From NCBI GenBank assembly GCA_021521415.1, contig JAIQDT010001644.1:310001-374000 (forward strand): a stretch of DNA of 64,000 bases, given 5' to 3'. Positions 20,403-31,582 of this stretch are shown one piece after another. Every line of letters begins with the position of its first letter. The first letter of the stretch is position 1. Made by a program: the position numbers and the translations under genes. The notes under the pieces are model-generated. The model was not told the DNA's origin, searched no databases, and saw nothing but the letters and a program-made list of their open reading frames with translations. The stretch comes from Bidens hawaiensis (lineage: Eukaryota > Streptophyta > Magnoliopsida > Asterales > Asteraceae).

Positions 20403-20557
20403 GTCCCTAGGATGTTGTTGTAGTTTCTATGCTATAGTTTGCTTGGCTGCTGGCTTCATTGATGAAGAATAATAGTTCTTGGCCTCCGCTTGGTCACCAA
20501 CTATCTTTACAACTCCCCAAGGGGTAGGCAGTTTGATGCATTGGTGATACGTTGAGG

Positions 20558-21049
20558 CTACTGCCTTCTTCCATGCAGCCAGGGCCTACCTAAAATAACA
20601 TTGCAACAAGAAAGGTTATCAATAACACAAAATTCCTGGTATGAATTTAACCCTTCGATATAAATTGGGAGGTTGATGTCCCCCAATGTCTTCTTGGTTT
20701 CACCACTGAAGCCGACTAGCACTGATGTTCTAGGAATGATCTTTGAGTCCGGTATGTTCATCTTTTTGAGGACATCGTGCTGGATAATGTTGACTGAGCT
20801 CCATCCATCTACTAGGATCCTGCGTACATAATGGTTAGCGATAAATAAAGTAATGATCAAACCGTCATGATGAGGATCCTGGATGTTTAGTTTGTCTTCC
20901 TCATCAAAGAAGATCCTTTTGTATGTTGTTAAGGTAGTGGATACTATCAGTTGGTCTCCATTATCCATCCTGACTTCTTTGGCATGTCTTTTTGCTGCAG
21001 AGAAGGAAGTTCCACAAATGTCTGAACCCCCAGAGATGAAATTCACCAT
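20558..21049 (-). CDS. Aspartic protease of element B with altered active-site loop
   Basis: 163 codons: GGSDICGTSFSAAKRH, IQDPHHDGLIITLFIANHYV, then RILVDGWSSVNIIQHDVLKK, VGFSGETKKTLGDINLPI and CCNVILGRPWLHG. It is the counterpart of A 7045-7600. The active site reads DGWSS instead of the DGGSS of A, so the Gly after D-G is Trp. That position normally packs against the catalytic Asp, and the change probably weakens or kills the enzyme. Between this frame and RT (20403-20557) homologous codons continue with stops. Confidence 0.85.
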   Translation of the reverse strand: MVNFISGGSDICGTSFSAAKRHAKEVRMDNGDQLIVSTTLTTYKRIFFDEEDKLNIQDPHHDGLIITLFIANHYVRRILVDGWSSVNIIQHDVLKKMNIPDSKIIPRTSVLVGFSGETKKTLGDINLPIYIEGLNSYQEFCVIDNLSCCNVILGRPWLHGRRQ

Positions 21050-21114
21050 TCGGACATCCAGCTCATCCTTCTGAGGATCCTAGATCTTTGAGTCGAAGAA
21101 GACTCTCCGATCAG

Positions 21115-22928
21115 TCACTCGAGTAGTGAGGATAAGCGACCCTTGCTCAGGAGGTATCCAATTTCCCTCCTCAAGCCGATGCATTCGTCTGTTGTGTGGC
21201 CAAAGTCTTCGTGAAAGGCACACCACTTAGACTTGTCTTTGAAGGCAGTCGTCTTCTCGTTCTTTCGGGCCCACCTTGCTCTCTGTCCTAGATCCTTCAT
21301 GGCACAAATCAAGCCATGGGATAGTCTTCATCATCCTCTTCTTCGACTGCTCGTACGTTTTGATTGTTGAACTTGTTGTACGGCTTTGAGTTGTTGTTCC
21401 TGTATGAGGATCCTTTATTCTTGTCAAGGGATTCTTGTTTTGTTTGTTTCCCCAGACGATCCTGGATCCTCTTGTCATCTTCCAACTGTATAATCCTGAG
21501 CGCCCTGTTCCTTACTTCATCTAGAGACCTGCAAGGAGTCATCACAAGATCATCATAAAACGGGGAGCCCCTCTGAACTCCCATCTTGAAGGCCTCAACT
21601 ATAGTAGCCATGTCAAGATTAGGGATTTCTAGAGCTTCCCTGCTGAACCTCGTAACAAAATCCCTAAGGGATTCATCACTAGGTTGGATACTCGGTATAA
21701 ATCACTAGTTAACTTCTCGAAATTCCTACAATAAGAAAATTGGTTGTTGATCAAGTTAACTAAATATGAAAAAGAAGTAACTGAAACGGGAGGAAGACTT
21801 AGCAGCCATTTTAATGCAGATCCTGTGAGTGTGGATCCGAATCCTTTGCATAAGCAAGCTTCTTTGAGTCTCTCAGGGATGGGGTTGATCTCCATCCTTT
21901 CCCTATATTGTGCAACGTGTTCCTCTGGATCTGTGGTCCCATCATATGTCTTCATGTTGGGGGTTTGGAACCGCTTCTGAATCTCAGCAACACAGATAGG
22001 TGGAGAAAATCTTGATAACTTGTGGCTTCCCTCAGGTATCTCGGGGATTTGTCGTATCACCCCGGGAACACTGGATATCATATCCTTAAGCTTCTGTAGT
22101 ACTTTGGCAATAGCTTGGTTGATACTTGTATCCTTCATGGGACCAAAGTTATTATCTAAGGATATAGGATCATACAAGTTACCTCTTTGTTGGGTGAAGG
22201 TCGGCATCCTAGATGAGTAAATGGGATAACAGCAGTTCGCGATAAGAGTTGGTCCTCCAGATGCTATGGTCTGCATGGGGATTATATCTCCTTCATGTAC
22301 TTCGGAGGATCGTTGATGTTGGACTCCTGAGGATCCTTGGTACGGAAAGAAGGATCCTTGATTCGGGATGAAGGATCCTTGAGGTTGGGTACTGTAGGAT
22401 CCTGGTGGAAGGATGGCTAATCCTTGCCGATAATGTGAGGATCCTTGATTCTGTTGACCCATGATCCTTGTTGGAGGATAGATGATCCTGGCTGAATTGG
22501 CGAGGATCCTTGGGCCTGTTGACCCATGGACCCCTGTTGAAGGATAGATGATCCTTGTGAGAACTGAGCCATGGATTCTGGACTAGTAAAATCCAGCATC
22601 CTGGGCATCAGGGGATGAGATCCTCTGCTGGCCTCTTGTTCTTATTGAGATATTCTATCTCACAAAGGATCCTCTGGTTGGTCTTGTTCTGCTGCTCCAT
22701 GTATGCTTTAACCTGCGAAAACATAGATGAAACATCACTGTTAGTATTAACCACCGGCGCATCAGCAGCAGTTTTCGAGCTCTGGAAGACTGGTAGTTGC
22801 GTCTTGCTTCCAGCAGCCGCAGGCCGTTGTGTTCCCGTAATTGGCGGAGGCAGTGGTGGTATGGTCCTTGATGAGATAGGAACTGTAGCCGCCATAGTTG
22901 ATGAAGCAGAGGTTGATTGAGAGGCCAT
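21115..22928 (-). pseudogene. Gag of element B: Q/G/S-rich N-terminus, capsid-like domain, CHHC knuckle
   Basis: It starts MASQSTSASSTMAATVP at 22928, 86 bp after the 5' LTR. The first 106 codons are Pro/Ala/Ser-rich and end at a stop after AEDLIP. The low-complexity stretch 22300-22608 encodes repeated QQGS, QGSS and PNQGS. The capsid-like domain reads MKTYDGTTDPEEHVAQYRER, then LCKGFGSTLTGSALKWLL. A shift near 21650 leads to a second frame (LEIPNLDMATIVEAFKMG, then DLVMTPCRSLDEVRNRAL). The knuckle WCAFHEDFGHTTDEC (21115-21312) ends it. It would form the particle and bind RNA. A few frameshifts and stops. Confidence 0.85.
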
Positions 22929-22994
22929 TGGAAGTGATATGGGTTTGAAAAGGTTGAGAATGTTAGAGTATTTTCTGGATTATAGCACCAATTA

Positions 22995-23011
22995 CCCCAC
23001 GTTGGGCGCCA
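22995..23011 (-). promoter_or_regulatory. Primer binding site of element B, tRNA-Lys type
   Basis: On the minus strand TGGCGCCCAACGTGGGG lies three bases inside the 5' LTR. It is the same type as in A, with one difference (CAACG for CACCG). Confidence 0.8.
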
Positions 23012-23014
23012 AGT

Positions 23015-23875
23015 TGTTTTGGATAAAAATAGGCTAAGGATAATGTATCTAAATCAGTCAAGTGAGGTATAGTGCTAACACGATAACAGTGGACGTATAA
23101 TCGAAATCTTGATGAACACAGGGATTTGATCACGAGGGAAAAAACCCTTAATTACGATAATCTTTACTTCGGTCAAAAACTAACAAGGTAATCTTTGGTC
23201 GAATTGCTTCGGTCAAGGATTAACAAGGTAATCTTTGGTCGTACGGTATGTGATTGTAGTAATCTCCGGCACAAAAAACCCCGGAAGGTGAAAACTATCA
23301 CGGTCAAGTTTATTAACGGTAAAAGGTGATTACAAATGTTGTGGAGTTTATGATCGACATTACAAAGTAAGCTAGTGAGTAGAGAGAATATTTGGTTCTG
23401 CTCTAGTGTGTGTGATAGTACATGTGTCTTTCTAGTCGTTCATAACTCGATTATATATTGAAAATACAATTAACAACAATTCCTAATAATCCGCAAGTCC
23501 TCCACTAGCCACTCCCATGACTTTGACCACGAGCCACAGAAGTCCAGTAGCGAGATAAGCGGAAGAATAAGTCTAAGAGCCGTTGTTGGTATTTATACAT
23601 CAATCTTCACACGAGATCATCCATTACTAGCTACATTTAATAAGGATCTTGGATCCATATTCCAGCTAGAGAATACTCCATGAGGATAATTGATTTCTGC
23701 ACGTCTTAAATTCGTCATACCTGTCTTGCACATCACCATACTAAACACAATCATTAGTAAACAAATAATACCGAGGATCGTCGATCCTTTATATCCTGAT
23801 ATATATCTCAAGGATAAACTATCCACAAGATAGTTAAGGATTAAGGATACTCAGGATAAAATTCATTCCCTAACA
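23015..23875 (-). repeat. 5' LTR of element B
   Basis: 861 bp, TG...CA ends, flanked on the right by the duplication ATTAT (23876-23880). Compared with the 3' LTR it carries 17 extra bases near 23459 (TTGAAAATACAATTAAC) and scattered substitutions. Confidence 0.95.
23589..23600 (-). promoter_or_regulatory. TATA-like box in the 5' LTR of element B
   Basis: GTATAAATACC on the minus strand, about 280 bases after the LTR's own start at 23875 (minus-strand direction), where a U3/R boundary is plausible. Conserved in the 3' LTR near 13635. Confidence 0.5.
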
Positions 23876-24195
23876 ATTATAATCTTTTATTTATTTAAAC
23901 GAGTTGAATTGGTCATTCAGAACACACACCTCACACTCATAGCTACTGAAACTCATTGTAGCACTTAGTATTTGATCGATTATCAGATCCAACACTTGTA
24001 ATCAACCTTTTTTGTTATTAATAAATAGACTGTGATAGTTTTCATCGTCCGGGGTTTTTTGTGCCGGAGATCCTCAAGATCAAGGGCTTTTTCCCTCGAA
24101 ATAAAATCATTGTGTTCAACATATTTTTGATCAAGAACTCTACCTCACATACGAATTTGATCACAAAATTACTTTGTTAATTTTTGACCGAAACA
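23876..24195 (+). repeat. 3' LTR remnant of element A (last 315 bp)
   Basis: From AATCTTTTATTTATTTAAAC to ACCGAAACA it aligns with 4627-4943. The first 270 bp or so of the LTR are missing (see 12955-13075). It ends at ATTAG, A's target duplication. Confidence 0.9.
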
Positions 24196-24938
24196 ATTAG
24201 GTTAATAATAAGGATATGAAATGATCAAGTTATTAGATAGATATTACCAATTTTAGGATCCTTGATCCTTGCTGGATGCTTGATTTTCTAAGGATACCTG
24301 ATCAGAAAAGTACTTCTTGAGATGGATAGCATTCCATGCTCTTGGTAACCTGTTGCCTTCCATAGTGAGCAAATGATATGCCCCCTTTCATGCCTCCGAT
24401 TCAATCAGATAAGGACCTTCCTATATGGGTACTAGCTTTCCATCCGCCGGATTGGTTGTATTCTGGAAGGCTTTTCTCAAGACTAGATCTCCTTCTTGGA
24501 ATCTTCTGATCCTTATACTTTTGTTGTATGCCCCAGCTACCCTTTGTTAATATGTTGCCACTCTGATCTTGGCTAGGTCTCTAAGTTCTTTAACAGTATC
24601 AAAGCCTTCGAGAAGGATTTCTTTATTGGCTTCAGGATCACGGATGCTTGTTCTGGCTATAGGAACCACCATCTCTGTAGGGATTAAAGCCTCTGAGCCA
24701 AAAACCAATGACAAGGGTGTTTGACCTGTTGAATTATTTGGTGTTGTTCTATCAGCCCAAATAACAAAAGGATGTTCCTCAGCCCACTTGCCTTTCTTGG
24801 ATCCTAGTTTGTTCTTCAAGTTGTTGTTGATGATCATCTTACTTGATTATGCTTAGCCATTAGCTTGAGGATGAATCGGTGTGGAGGTAATCATCTTGAT
24901 GCCCCAACTGTCAAAAAAGTTAGTGGTTCTTTTCCCGA
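24196..24938 (-). pseudogene. Element Z, right fragment: integrase C-terminal half and pol 3' end
   Basis: Continues Z after the A insertion. Read from 24938 downward: GKRTTNF, DSWGIKM, then an open part 24547-24837 ([60 protein letters not shown]) and the DNA-binding tail to about 24300. The catalytic Glu region is present with a stop (24850). At 24938 it ends abruptly against D, which reads in the opposite direction. Confidence 0.8.
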
Positions 24939-25405
24939 TTTTTATGATATCCTTAGAAAGAATAAAAAGTTTGAGTGGACGGAGAAGCATGAGGTTGCAC
25001 TCAAAACCTTGAAGGATTACTTATCCTCAGCACCAGCATTAATGAAGCAATAGATAGGGAACCCCTATCCTCGTACCTAGCTGTCTTGGGAAATGCAGTA
25101 AGTGTTGTCCTTGTAAAGGATCACGAAGGTCAACAAAATCCTGTTTATTATGTAAGTAAAATTCTTCTAGATGCTGAAGCCAGTTATTCTCATTTAGAAA
25201 AGTTAATTCTAGCACTTATTATGGCTTCTACTAAGTTAAGGCATTACTTTAAAACTCATACTATAATTGTGAAAACTAACTATCCTGTCAAGAATGTTCT
25301 TAGAAAACCAAAGATGTCAGGTAGGATGGCTAAATAGGCTATGAAGCTGAGTTCATATGATATCCAGTATGAGCCAAGGACCGCTATAAAGTCTCAAGCA
25401 TTGGA
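24939..25405 (+). pseudogene. RNase H region of element D
   Basis: FYDILRKNKKFEWTEKHEVA, then LKDYLSSAPALMK, a TAG at about 25052, AVLGNAVSVVLVKDHEGQQN, YYVSKILLDAEASYSHLEKL, ALIMASTKLRHYFKT and YPVKNVLRKPKMSGRMAK. Another TAG follows at 25337. It corresponds to B residues about 300-470. The start coincides with the head-to-head junction with Z. Confidence 0.85.
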
Positions 25406-25978
25406 TGACTTTGGATTTTCTCATAAACACAGTTCTAAATATCAGAGTTAATTAAAACTTTACACGGAATATAAAAACTTCAACCCAATATATTACATAA
25501 CCATTAATTCTTGTCTTAACAAGCATTCAAATCGTGTAAACATAAGACATTGTCTTTTAATTAATATAACGATTCATTGAGATGCTAGTGTCTTCAACTC
25601 CATGACATGTGCTTCCCCTCAAGTGCGCTGCCTTATTCTACTCACCTGCGTGCATACTAAAAGTCAGTTACGCTGAGTGAGTTCTAGTTAATCATACAAC
25701 ATACAATCTGTTCACATACTTGCACACATGCCCGAAGGTGTGTACATTATTCATACTTTATTTTACATGCGTAACTATCTATTCTATGTAAAGAGCCTTC
25801 CGCCCTATAACCTCACAGATATTATGAGGGTCTGGTCCCCAACATCACAGATATTATTAGGGTCTGGTCCCTACACTCACAGATATTATTAGGGTCTGGT
25901 CCATATCATCACAGATATTATTAGGGTCTTGTCCCTTTGTTTCGTGCCACTGTACCATACCTGTCTTTACATACTATC
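25406..25978 (-). repeat. 3' LTR of element G, distal part
   Basis: Aligns with 46068-46690. The terminal 30 bp or so present at 46033 (TGTAAGGCCCCGTTACC) are lost at 25406. It is cut at 25978 by element F and resumes at 37601. The word CTATC on both sides is F's target duplication. Confidence 0.9.
25826..25940. repeat. Tandem repeat in G LTR, unit about 30 bp
   Basis: Four copies of ACAGATATTATTAGGGTCTG plus GTCCCTA and a variable linker. Six to seven copies stand in the other G LTR (46468-46655) and about five in the solo LTR (58262-58395), so the copy number is variable. Each unit can fold as TAGGG-TCTGGT-CCCTA. Confidence 0.9.
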
Positions 25979-28900
25979 TGTAACACCCCGTGACCGCAGC
26001 GGAAACGTAAACGGGATGCGACAGACACCTCTGATATCAACCACATTGTTTATAAAGAAAACTGAATGCATTAATATACTTCAAAATTTCATTATCTCAT
26101 CTTTCATTACCGTCTAGGTGATACACACATCATACAATACGATTCGTAATTCTATCTGTTTTAATGTATCCTAACATCCCGCACACAAATCTTACACGCA
26201 TCAAGCACTTAGCACGTAAGCAATCACTTCATCTAATTTGTACCTGAAAAGCATGTGAGAAAACGGGTCAACTACGAATAGTTGGTGAGTTTCACAATTT
26301 TAGTAAACCATGATAAATCCATATAATAATATAATATTATCTGGGGATACTGTTAACCCATAAATACATTTAATAACCTCTGGGGACACTGTTAACCCAG
26401 AACTTCCAATAACCTCTGGGGACACTGTTAACCAAGAACACTTCCACTAACCTCTGGGGACACTGTTAACCCAGAAACTTCCAATAACCTCTGGGGACAC
26501 TGTTAACCCAGAACACTGTTGCGGGACCTTACAATATTAGCAACTCAAACAATTACCATTTTAATACATTACCGTACGATTCCCGTACAATAAACATTAT
26601 ATAAATACATTCATTTCCATGCGTTCAGCATGTACTTAACCATTTTGATAGAAACATGCTTTCCGCCCCGGGAAAATATTTAAAACATTTCAGTAAAAAG
26701 GGGCTCGTGAAACTCACCTTAGCACATGCAAGCAGGTAACAACAATCATTATCAATTAACACGTCCAATCTGTAATATGATCCCTACGATCGTTATTATA
26801 CAATTATTGTTTATATAATCTTTAACCTTATCAATCGGTACATCTGGGGACACTGTTAACCCAGGACTGTACCTGTTCCGGGGGCAATGTTAACCCAGAA
26901 ATACTTCTCCGGACTCAGATTGTGATGTCGTTTAGAGTTCCATGGTCACAATTTCTATTAATCGTTTTCTCGTTTTGCGTGCCTAGCACGAATATCCGTT
27001 TTATGTTTCAAAAATGAGTTTGGTCACACACGACCCGAAAATAGTGGTTGTCTGATAATTTGATTTAAAATGTGAAATTATAGCTCGGTTTAGACGTCCC
27101 GATTGGCCGCGGGACCCGTTTCCGTCTTTGGCGTACCTGAAACTGTTAAATCGGTTAAAAATACCCAAATCATTCGACTTATTTTTGGATGATTCTTTTT
27201 TACTTGTTTAACTCAATTATATGAAAATAGTCCATTTTTAAGGTTTTTATACACCAGTCAGCTCGCTTAAGCGAACTTCACCGGTTTACGCGTTTTAACT
27301 TTAAAAGTTTGATAATTAGCACGATTAATTATCCGTTTACTCTCGGATCTTGAAATTTTGCAAAAATCACTTTTTAATAGTGGGGAATTTTATAAAAATA
27401 TTTCCAGAATTAATTCTTATATTTAAAATTTATTTATCTATTTTTAAACACCATTTAAACACTAAATATGTCGTAAATACCAAACGACCTTAGAAACATC
27501 CCAAATTTTTCCTGGATGTCCCCTGCCATCCACATAGTCCCCTGTAATTTTTCCAGAACCAAAATCTTCTTTTACATGCCCTTTTTCCAAAACCGAGCTA
27601 GAAATCCCTAGAACTTGTTTAACCAAAAAGCCTACTTAGACCTCTCCAACGGACCTAAAATTTTGTGTGTGACTTATACATGATATGAAAAGCTTATCTG
27701 AAATTTTCCAGAATTTTTCATGATATTTAACTATTTTTCACCATTTTTGGCCAAAACCGTGCATTAAATTCACCAAATATTCATCCTTTATCCAAAATAT
27801 ACCAAAAATTCACAGAACTCATATTTTCATGTGTTTAACACCTCTGTAAAATTTCATGACCTAACTCTAAAGCATCAACAATCTGTCCAAATTTCCCATA
27901 ACCGAACATAACCGTATATACCTTTCGTTTTCCGTCACTACAAGCTACAAACTCATATTTCCGCCTTATCTACCACTAAATACAGATCCTACAAACAACA
28001 TACCACAATACCAAGCAAGTTACACTCACGATCAAGCCATTTCTTTCATGGTTACGGTTATGATACTAAAACAAAGATTTAACCGTAAAAATTCGTTTTT
28101 GATTCGTTTAACTCCTTTCTTGGACCAAGATCCCTTGTATAACCCGTATACATCACTTGATCATGCAAGAATCGGTTTTCATCTTTGAAACCTCATTTTC
28201 TTGCAAACAAACTCAAGAAACGAAGATGGAAACGTATATAATTCGATCTTTACCTTGGTTTTTCTTGTTAAAAGTCTCGGTTTTTGATCATGGAGTTGAA
28301 AGGATTTGATGAATCTTTGAGAGATTTGATTGAAAAAAAGAAAAAAAAAAGAAAATGAGGGCCATGGAGCCGATCGGAAATGGTAAAGGGGTGGGGTGGG
28401 ACCCACAAGTTCATTCTTGGCCACAAACTTGGATTTCCAAAATCTGGATAATGTTTTGGATAATCTGGTTCAGTTCGTTTCTCGGTTAAATGTTTAGTTC
28501 GGCTTAAAACGAGGCTAAAACGGTCGTTTTTGGTCTAAAAATTGAAATTTATATAAAACCGATTTAAAAACTTAATCCATGACATTTATTAACTTAAAAC
28601 GTCATATTATTAGTTATTACGCATCTTTTTCGGCTTGATCGATCGTCTCTTGCTCGGTTTGGTATTAAATGTTTCGTTTGACGTACTGACGTACTATTAA
28701 ATCGAAATCCTTTTTCTGTGCTTTAATCCACTTATCCCGAAGCTTTAATACTTCGTAACATCACTAAGTATCATATATCTCGTCTATAATTGAACCCTCG
28801 ATTCATTTGGGTTTCAATAACTATCGATCGTTTGATCGCATATTCAATACGGTGAATTATATATTCACGTACAATCAATACAATGAACTATGTATTCTCG

Positions 28901-28995
28901 TATAATTACCATGGTAACTCTTGTACCCAACATTACATATGACGTAACTAACGTCTACCGGTTAGGGTATACCTGGTTTCGTCGGAATCGTTACA
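25979..28995 (-). repeat. 3' LTR of element F
   Basis: 3017 bp. Contains the 36-bp tandem repeat (26338-26520), two further copies near 26845-26905 and long AT-rich parts. Together with its partner it makes up more than half of element F. LTRs this long are known for Tekay-type chromoviruses. Confidence 0.95.
26338..26520. repeat. Tandem repeat in F LTR, core CTGGGGACACTGTTAACCCA
   Basis: Five copies of a roughly 34-bp unit made of the core and a linker such as GAACTTCCAATAAC. Each unit can pair TCTGGG with CCCAGA. Two isolated cores lie further on (26846 and 26878). The other LTR has the same five copies (34940-35119). Confidence 0.9.
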
Positions 28996-29144
28996 TTCTC
29001 CCCCCGTTAAGAAATTTCGTCCTCGAAATTTTACACGCCCACTATCTCCTTTCGAGAGAAAGGTGGGGGGTTTTTCCTTCAGAATTCACCCTCGCGTTAC
29101 CAAGTATAATCTGGTCCTCGCTGTGAATTTCCACTTAATCTTAA

Positions 29145-29342
29145 TTAATAACGCTTGGTATGTCCAAACTGTTTAGTTTTTCCGTCTACTATCTCTACGG
29201 AATTCGTTATGATATCAAACATGTCTTCTATGAGTACCTCTATTACTAGTACTTTCGTTGCCTCATCGCTTAGGCATTTTTCAATCCGTATACATGGCAA
29301 AATATCATGTATAGTACTTAGCCCCTGGAATACTTTAATCAA
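29145..29342 (-). pseudogene. Chromodomain-side C-terminus of F integrase
   Basis: A 65-codon open piece with KVFQGLSTIHDILPCIRIEK, then EVLIEDMFDIITNSVEIVDG. This is the usual chromovirus pattern of a VHNVFHVSNLKKC-type motif followed by a chromodomain start (PVEIVDRKxKxLR). In intact elements the chromodomain is thought to guide integration to heterochromatin. It ends at TAA after KRY. Confidence 0.65.
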
Positions 29343-31544
29343 TAAACTAAGTGACCAATCATGGAGATAATCTCATGAGGCCCAATATATTAAGGAGCTA
29401 TTTTCTGTTTTGGCAAACCTCATATCACCTTTCTAAGGTGATGCCTTTAAAAATGCCTTGTCACCTCTTTCCAATGACAATGGTTTCCTATGAATGTTGG
29501 CATAAATCCTTTGCCAATCTCGCGATGCTTTCAACTCATCTTAAATATTATAAATCCGATTGGTTGTTTCTCGAATCAATTCAAATCTAATGGCTTGATT
29601 GACGCCCATTTTCAATTTACAAATTGGTGATAATTACTTCACCCATAGAAAGCTTCAAGCTCTCGATGCTTCCTTCCCCGCCTTCCAATAATGGAAGTAG
29701 GATGACTATTTTGATCTGAGATCATTGAAAATGGTACTCCATGACGAGATACCATTTCACCATCAGGAATTTGGGCAAGAATTCATTGTAATATATTCCC
29801 ACTATCATTGGCGAATTTTCTGCCGTCGTGGCGTTCCCTAGGGTTTTCGGTGTGCAGCCTTATCTCTGGCATAACTCAATATTCACCAACACACGTAACC
29901 ATATCTTTCTCCAAACTCGGCCATTAATAAAAATCCTTTCAGATATCCGTATCATCAATAGTCAAATCCGATCCCGGATGTATGGATTATTTCGATCTAT
30001 GCACTTCGTCAATGATTAATTCACGAAGGTCATGGAGGGTCGGGATCCAAACCCGATTTTTGATGTAGAGAATTTAGGTCCACGCGCTGTTCGAAATTCT
30101 CCTCATTGCCGTAAGGTTCCTTCTTTTCCAATTGTTCCTCTTTCAACGCCTCACGTTGAGCGACTCGAATCAGGTTCGAAGGTTCGACTGGACTATCATC
30201 CCCAGCACTTGCACTCGTAATGGCTTAACCCGATCTTTCTTACTCAAGGCATCGGCTACGACGTTAGCCTTGCCAGGGTGATAACGGATGTCACAGTCAT
30301 AATCGCTTAACAACTCGACCCATCTTCGTTGCCTCATATTCAGTTCCTTCTAATCAAATATGTGCTGCAAACTTTTATGATCGGTGAAGATGGTGCACTT
30401 CGTATCGTAGAGATAATGTCTCCACATTTTAAGTGCGGAGATAACCGCTCCCAGTTCTAAGTCTTGAGTAGTGAAATCTTACTCGTGTATTTTTAACTGT
30501 CGGGAAGTATAGGCTATGACCTTATTATACTGCATCAACACGCATCCTAACCCTCTGCGTGACGCGTCACAATACGCGACAAAACCATCGTCTCCATCGG
30601 GGAGACTTAAAATCGGCGCTTGGCACAATTTTAACGGTTTCTATCTTATTTGGATCTTTGCGTAATCCTTGTTGCTTTACAACATGACCAAGGGATTATG
30701 CCTTCTTTATTCAAAATCACATTTCGAAAACTTCGCGTATAGCTCATCTTGCTTTAACACTTCCACAATTTTCCTTAACCGTCGATCGTGCTCTTCCTTA
30801 CGTTGCAAATATATCAAAATATTATCAATGAATGCTATGACAAATTTGTCAAAATAAAGTTTACAGACTTGATTCATGAGTTCTATGAATACTGCCTGCG
30901 CATTTGTTAACCCGAAAGGCACAACTAAGAATTCAAAATGGCCGTAGTGAGTCCGAAACGCTGTTGTTGCAACGTCCTCCTCTCGGATTTTTCATTTGGC
31001 AATAACTATATCTAAGACCAATTTTCTAAAAACAAATCGCCCTCTGCAGTTGGTTTAACGGATCATTTACTTCGAAGAAGTGAATACCTATTCTTGATCG
31101 TCACTTTATTCAATTCTCCCTAATCAACACATATCCTAACACTTCCGTCCTTCATTTCCCAATTAAAACTGGTGCACCCCATGGTGACTAACTGGGTCGT
31201 ATAAAGTCTTATCCAACAGTTCTTGTAACTGATTGGATAATTCATGCATCTCGGACGGTGCAATTCGGTAGGGTGCTTTAGCAACAGGGCCAGCTTGAGA
31301 CATTAATTAGATTATGAATTCGACGTGTCGGTTTGGCGGTAATCCAGGAAGTTTTTCTGGGGAAACTTGTGGAATTCGCGTACCATCGGGATATCTTCTA
31401 TATGTTTTCTTTTAAATACTTTGGCAATCGCGTTTGTTAAGTATACCACGTCTTCTTGTCGTAAATATTATAACAACTCAAGGTGAGATTAGAGTGGTAA
31501 CATAATGCCGTACACTTTTCTCTGTATGTTATATATTTCTCTCT

Positions 31545-31582
31545 ACCCAACACATATATATTTCTATATATATGTGTTTCTC
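31545..31582. repeat. AT-rich microsatellite in F interior
   Basis: CACATATATATTTCTATATATATGTG forms an imperfect palindrome inside the former protease region. A second TA run lies at 34266-34303. Confidence 0.6.

Larger units (their letters stand above)
13076..23875 (-). mobile_element. Tat-like Ty3/gypsy retrotransposon B, full-length copy
   Basis: A 10.8-kb element with two LTRs (13076-13919 and 23015-23875), primer site, polypurine tract and the target duplication ATTAT on both sides, inserted in the 3' LTR remnant of A. Minus-strand order: gag, protease, RT, RNase H, archaeal-type RNase H, integrase, tandem repeats, hairpin cluster, aORF (plus strand), polypurine tract. It is the best preserved Tat-like copy, but its integrase core carries a large in-frame deletion. 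The LTRs differ by about 21 substitutions in the first 400 aligned bases and one 17-bp indel, so the insertion is not recent. Confidence 0.95.
4352..24195 (+). mobile_element. Tat-like Ty3/gypsy retrotransposon A, complete span with nested element B
   Basis: Both ends are supported. The left LTR starts TG at 4352 and the right LTR remnant ends ACCGAAACA at 24195. The 5-bp duplication ATTAG flanks the element (4347-4351 and 24196-24200). The order is LTR, tRNA-Lys-type primer site, gag, protease, RT/RNase H, integrase, tandem repeats and an antisense ORF. Without B (13076-23875) it measures about 9 kb. It is dead: many stops, deletions inside RT, RNase H and archaeal-type RNase H, and loss of the polypurine tract and first part of the 3' LTR. 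Confidence 0.9.

Noticed and set aside
29145..29342. Considered as a host chromodomain gene
   Set aside because: Position next to the polypurine tract of F and the preceding integrase remnants identify it as the pol C-terminus.
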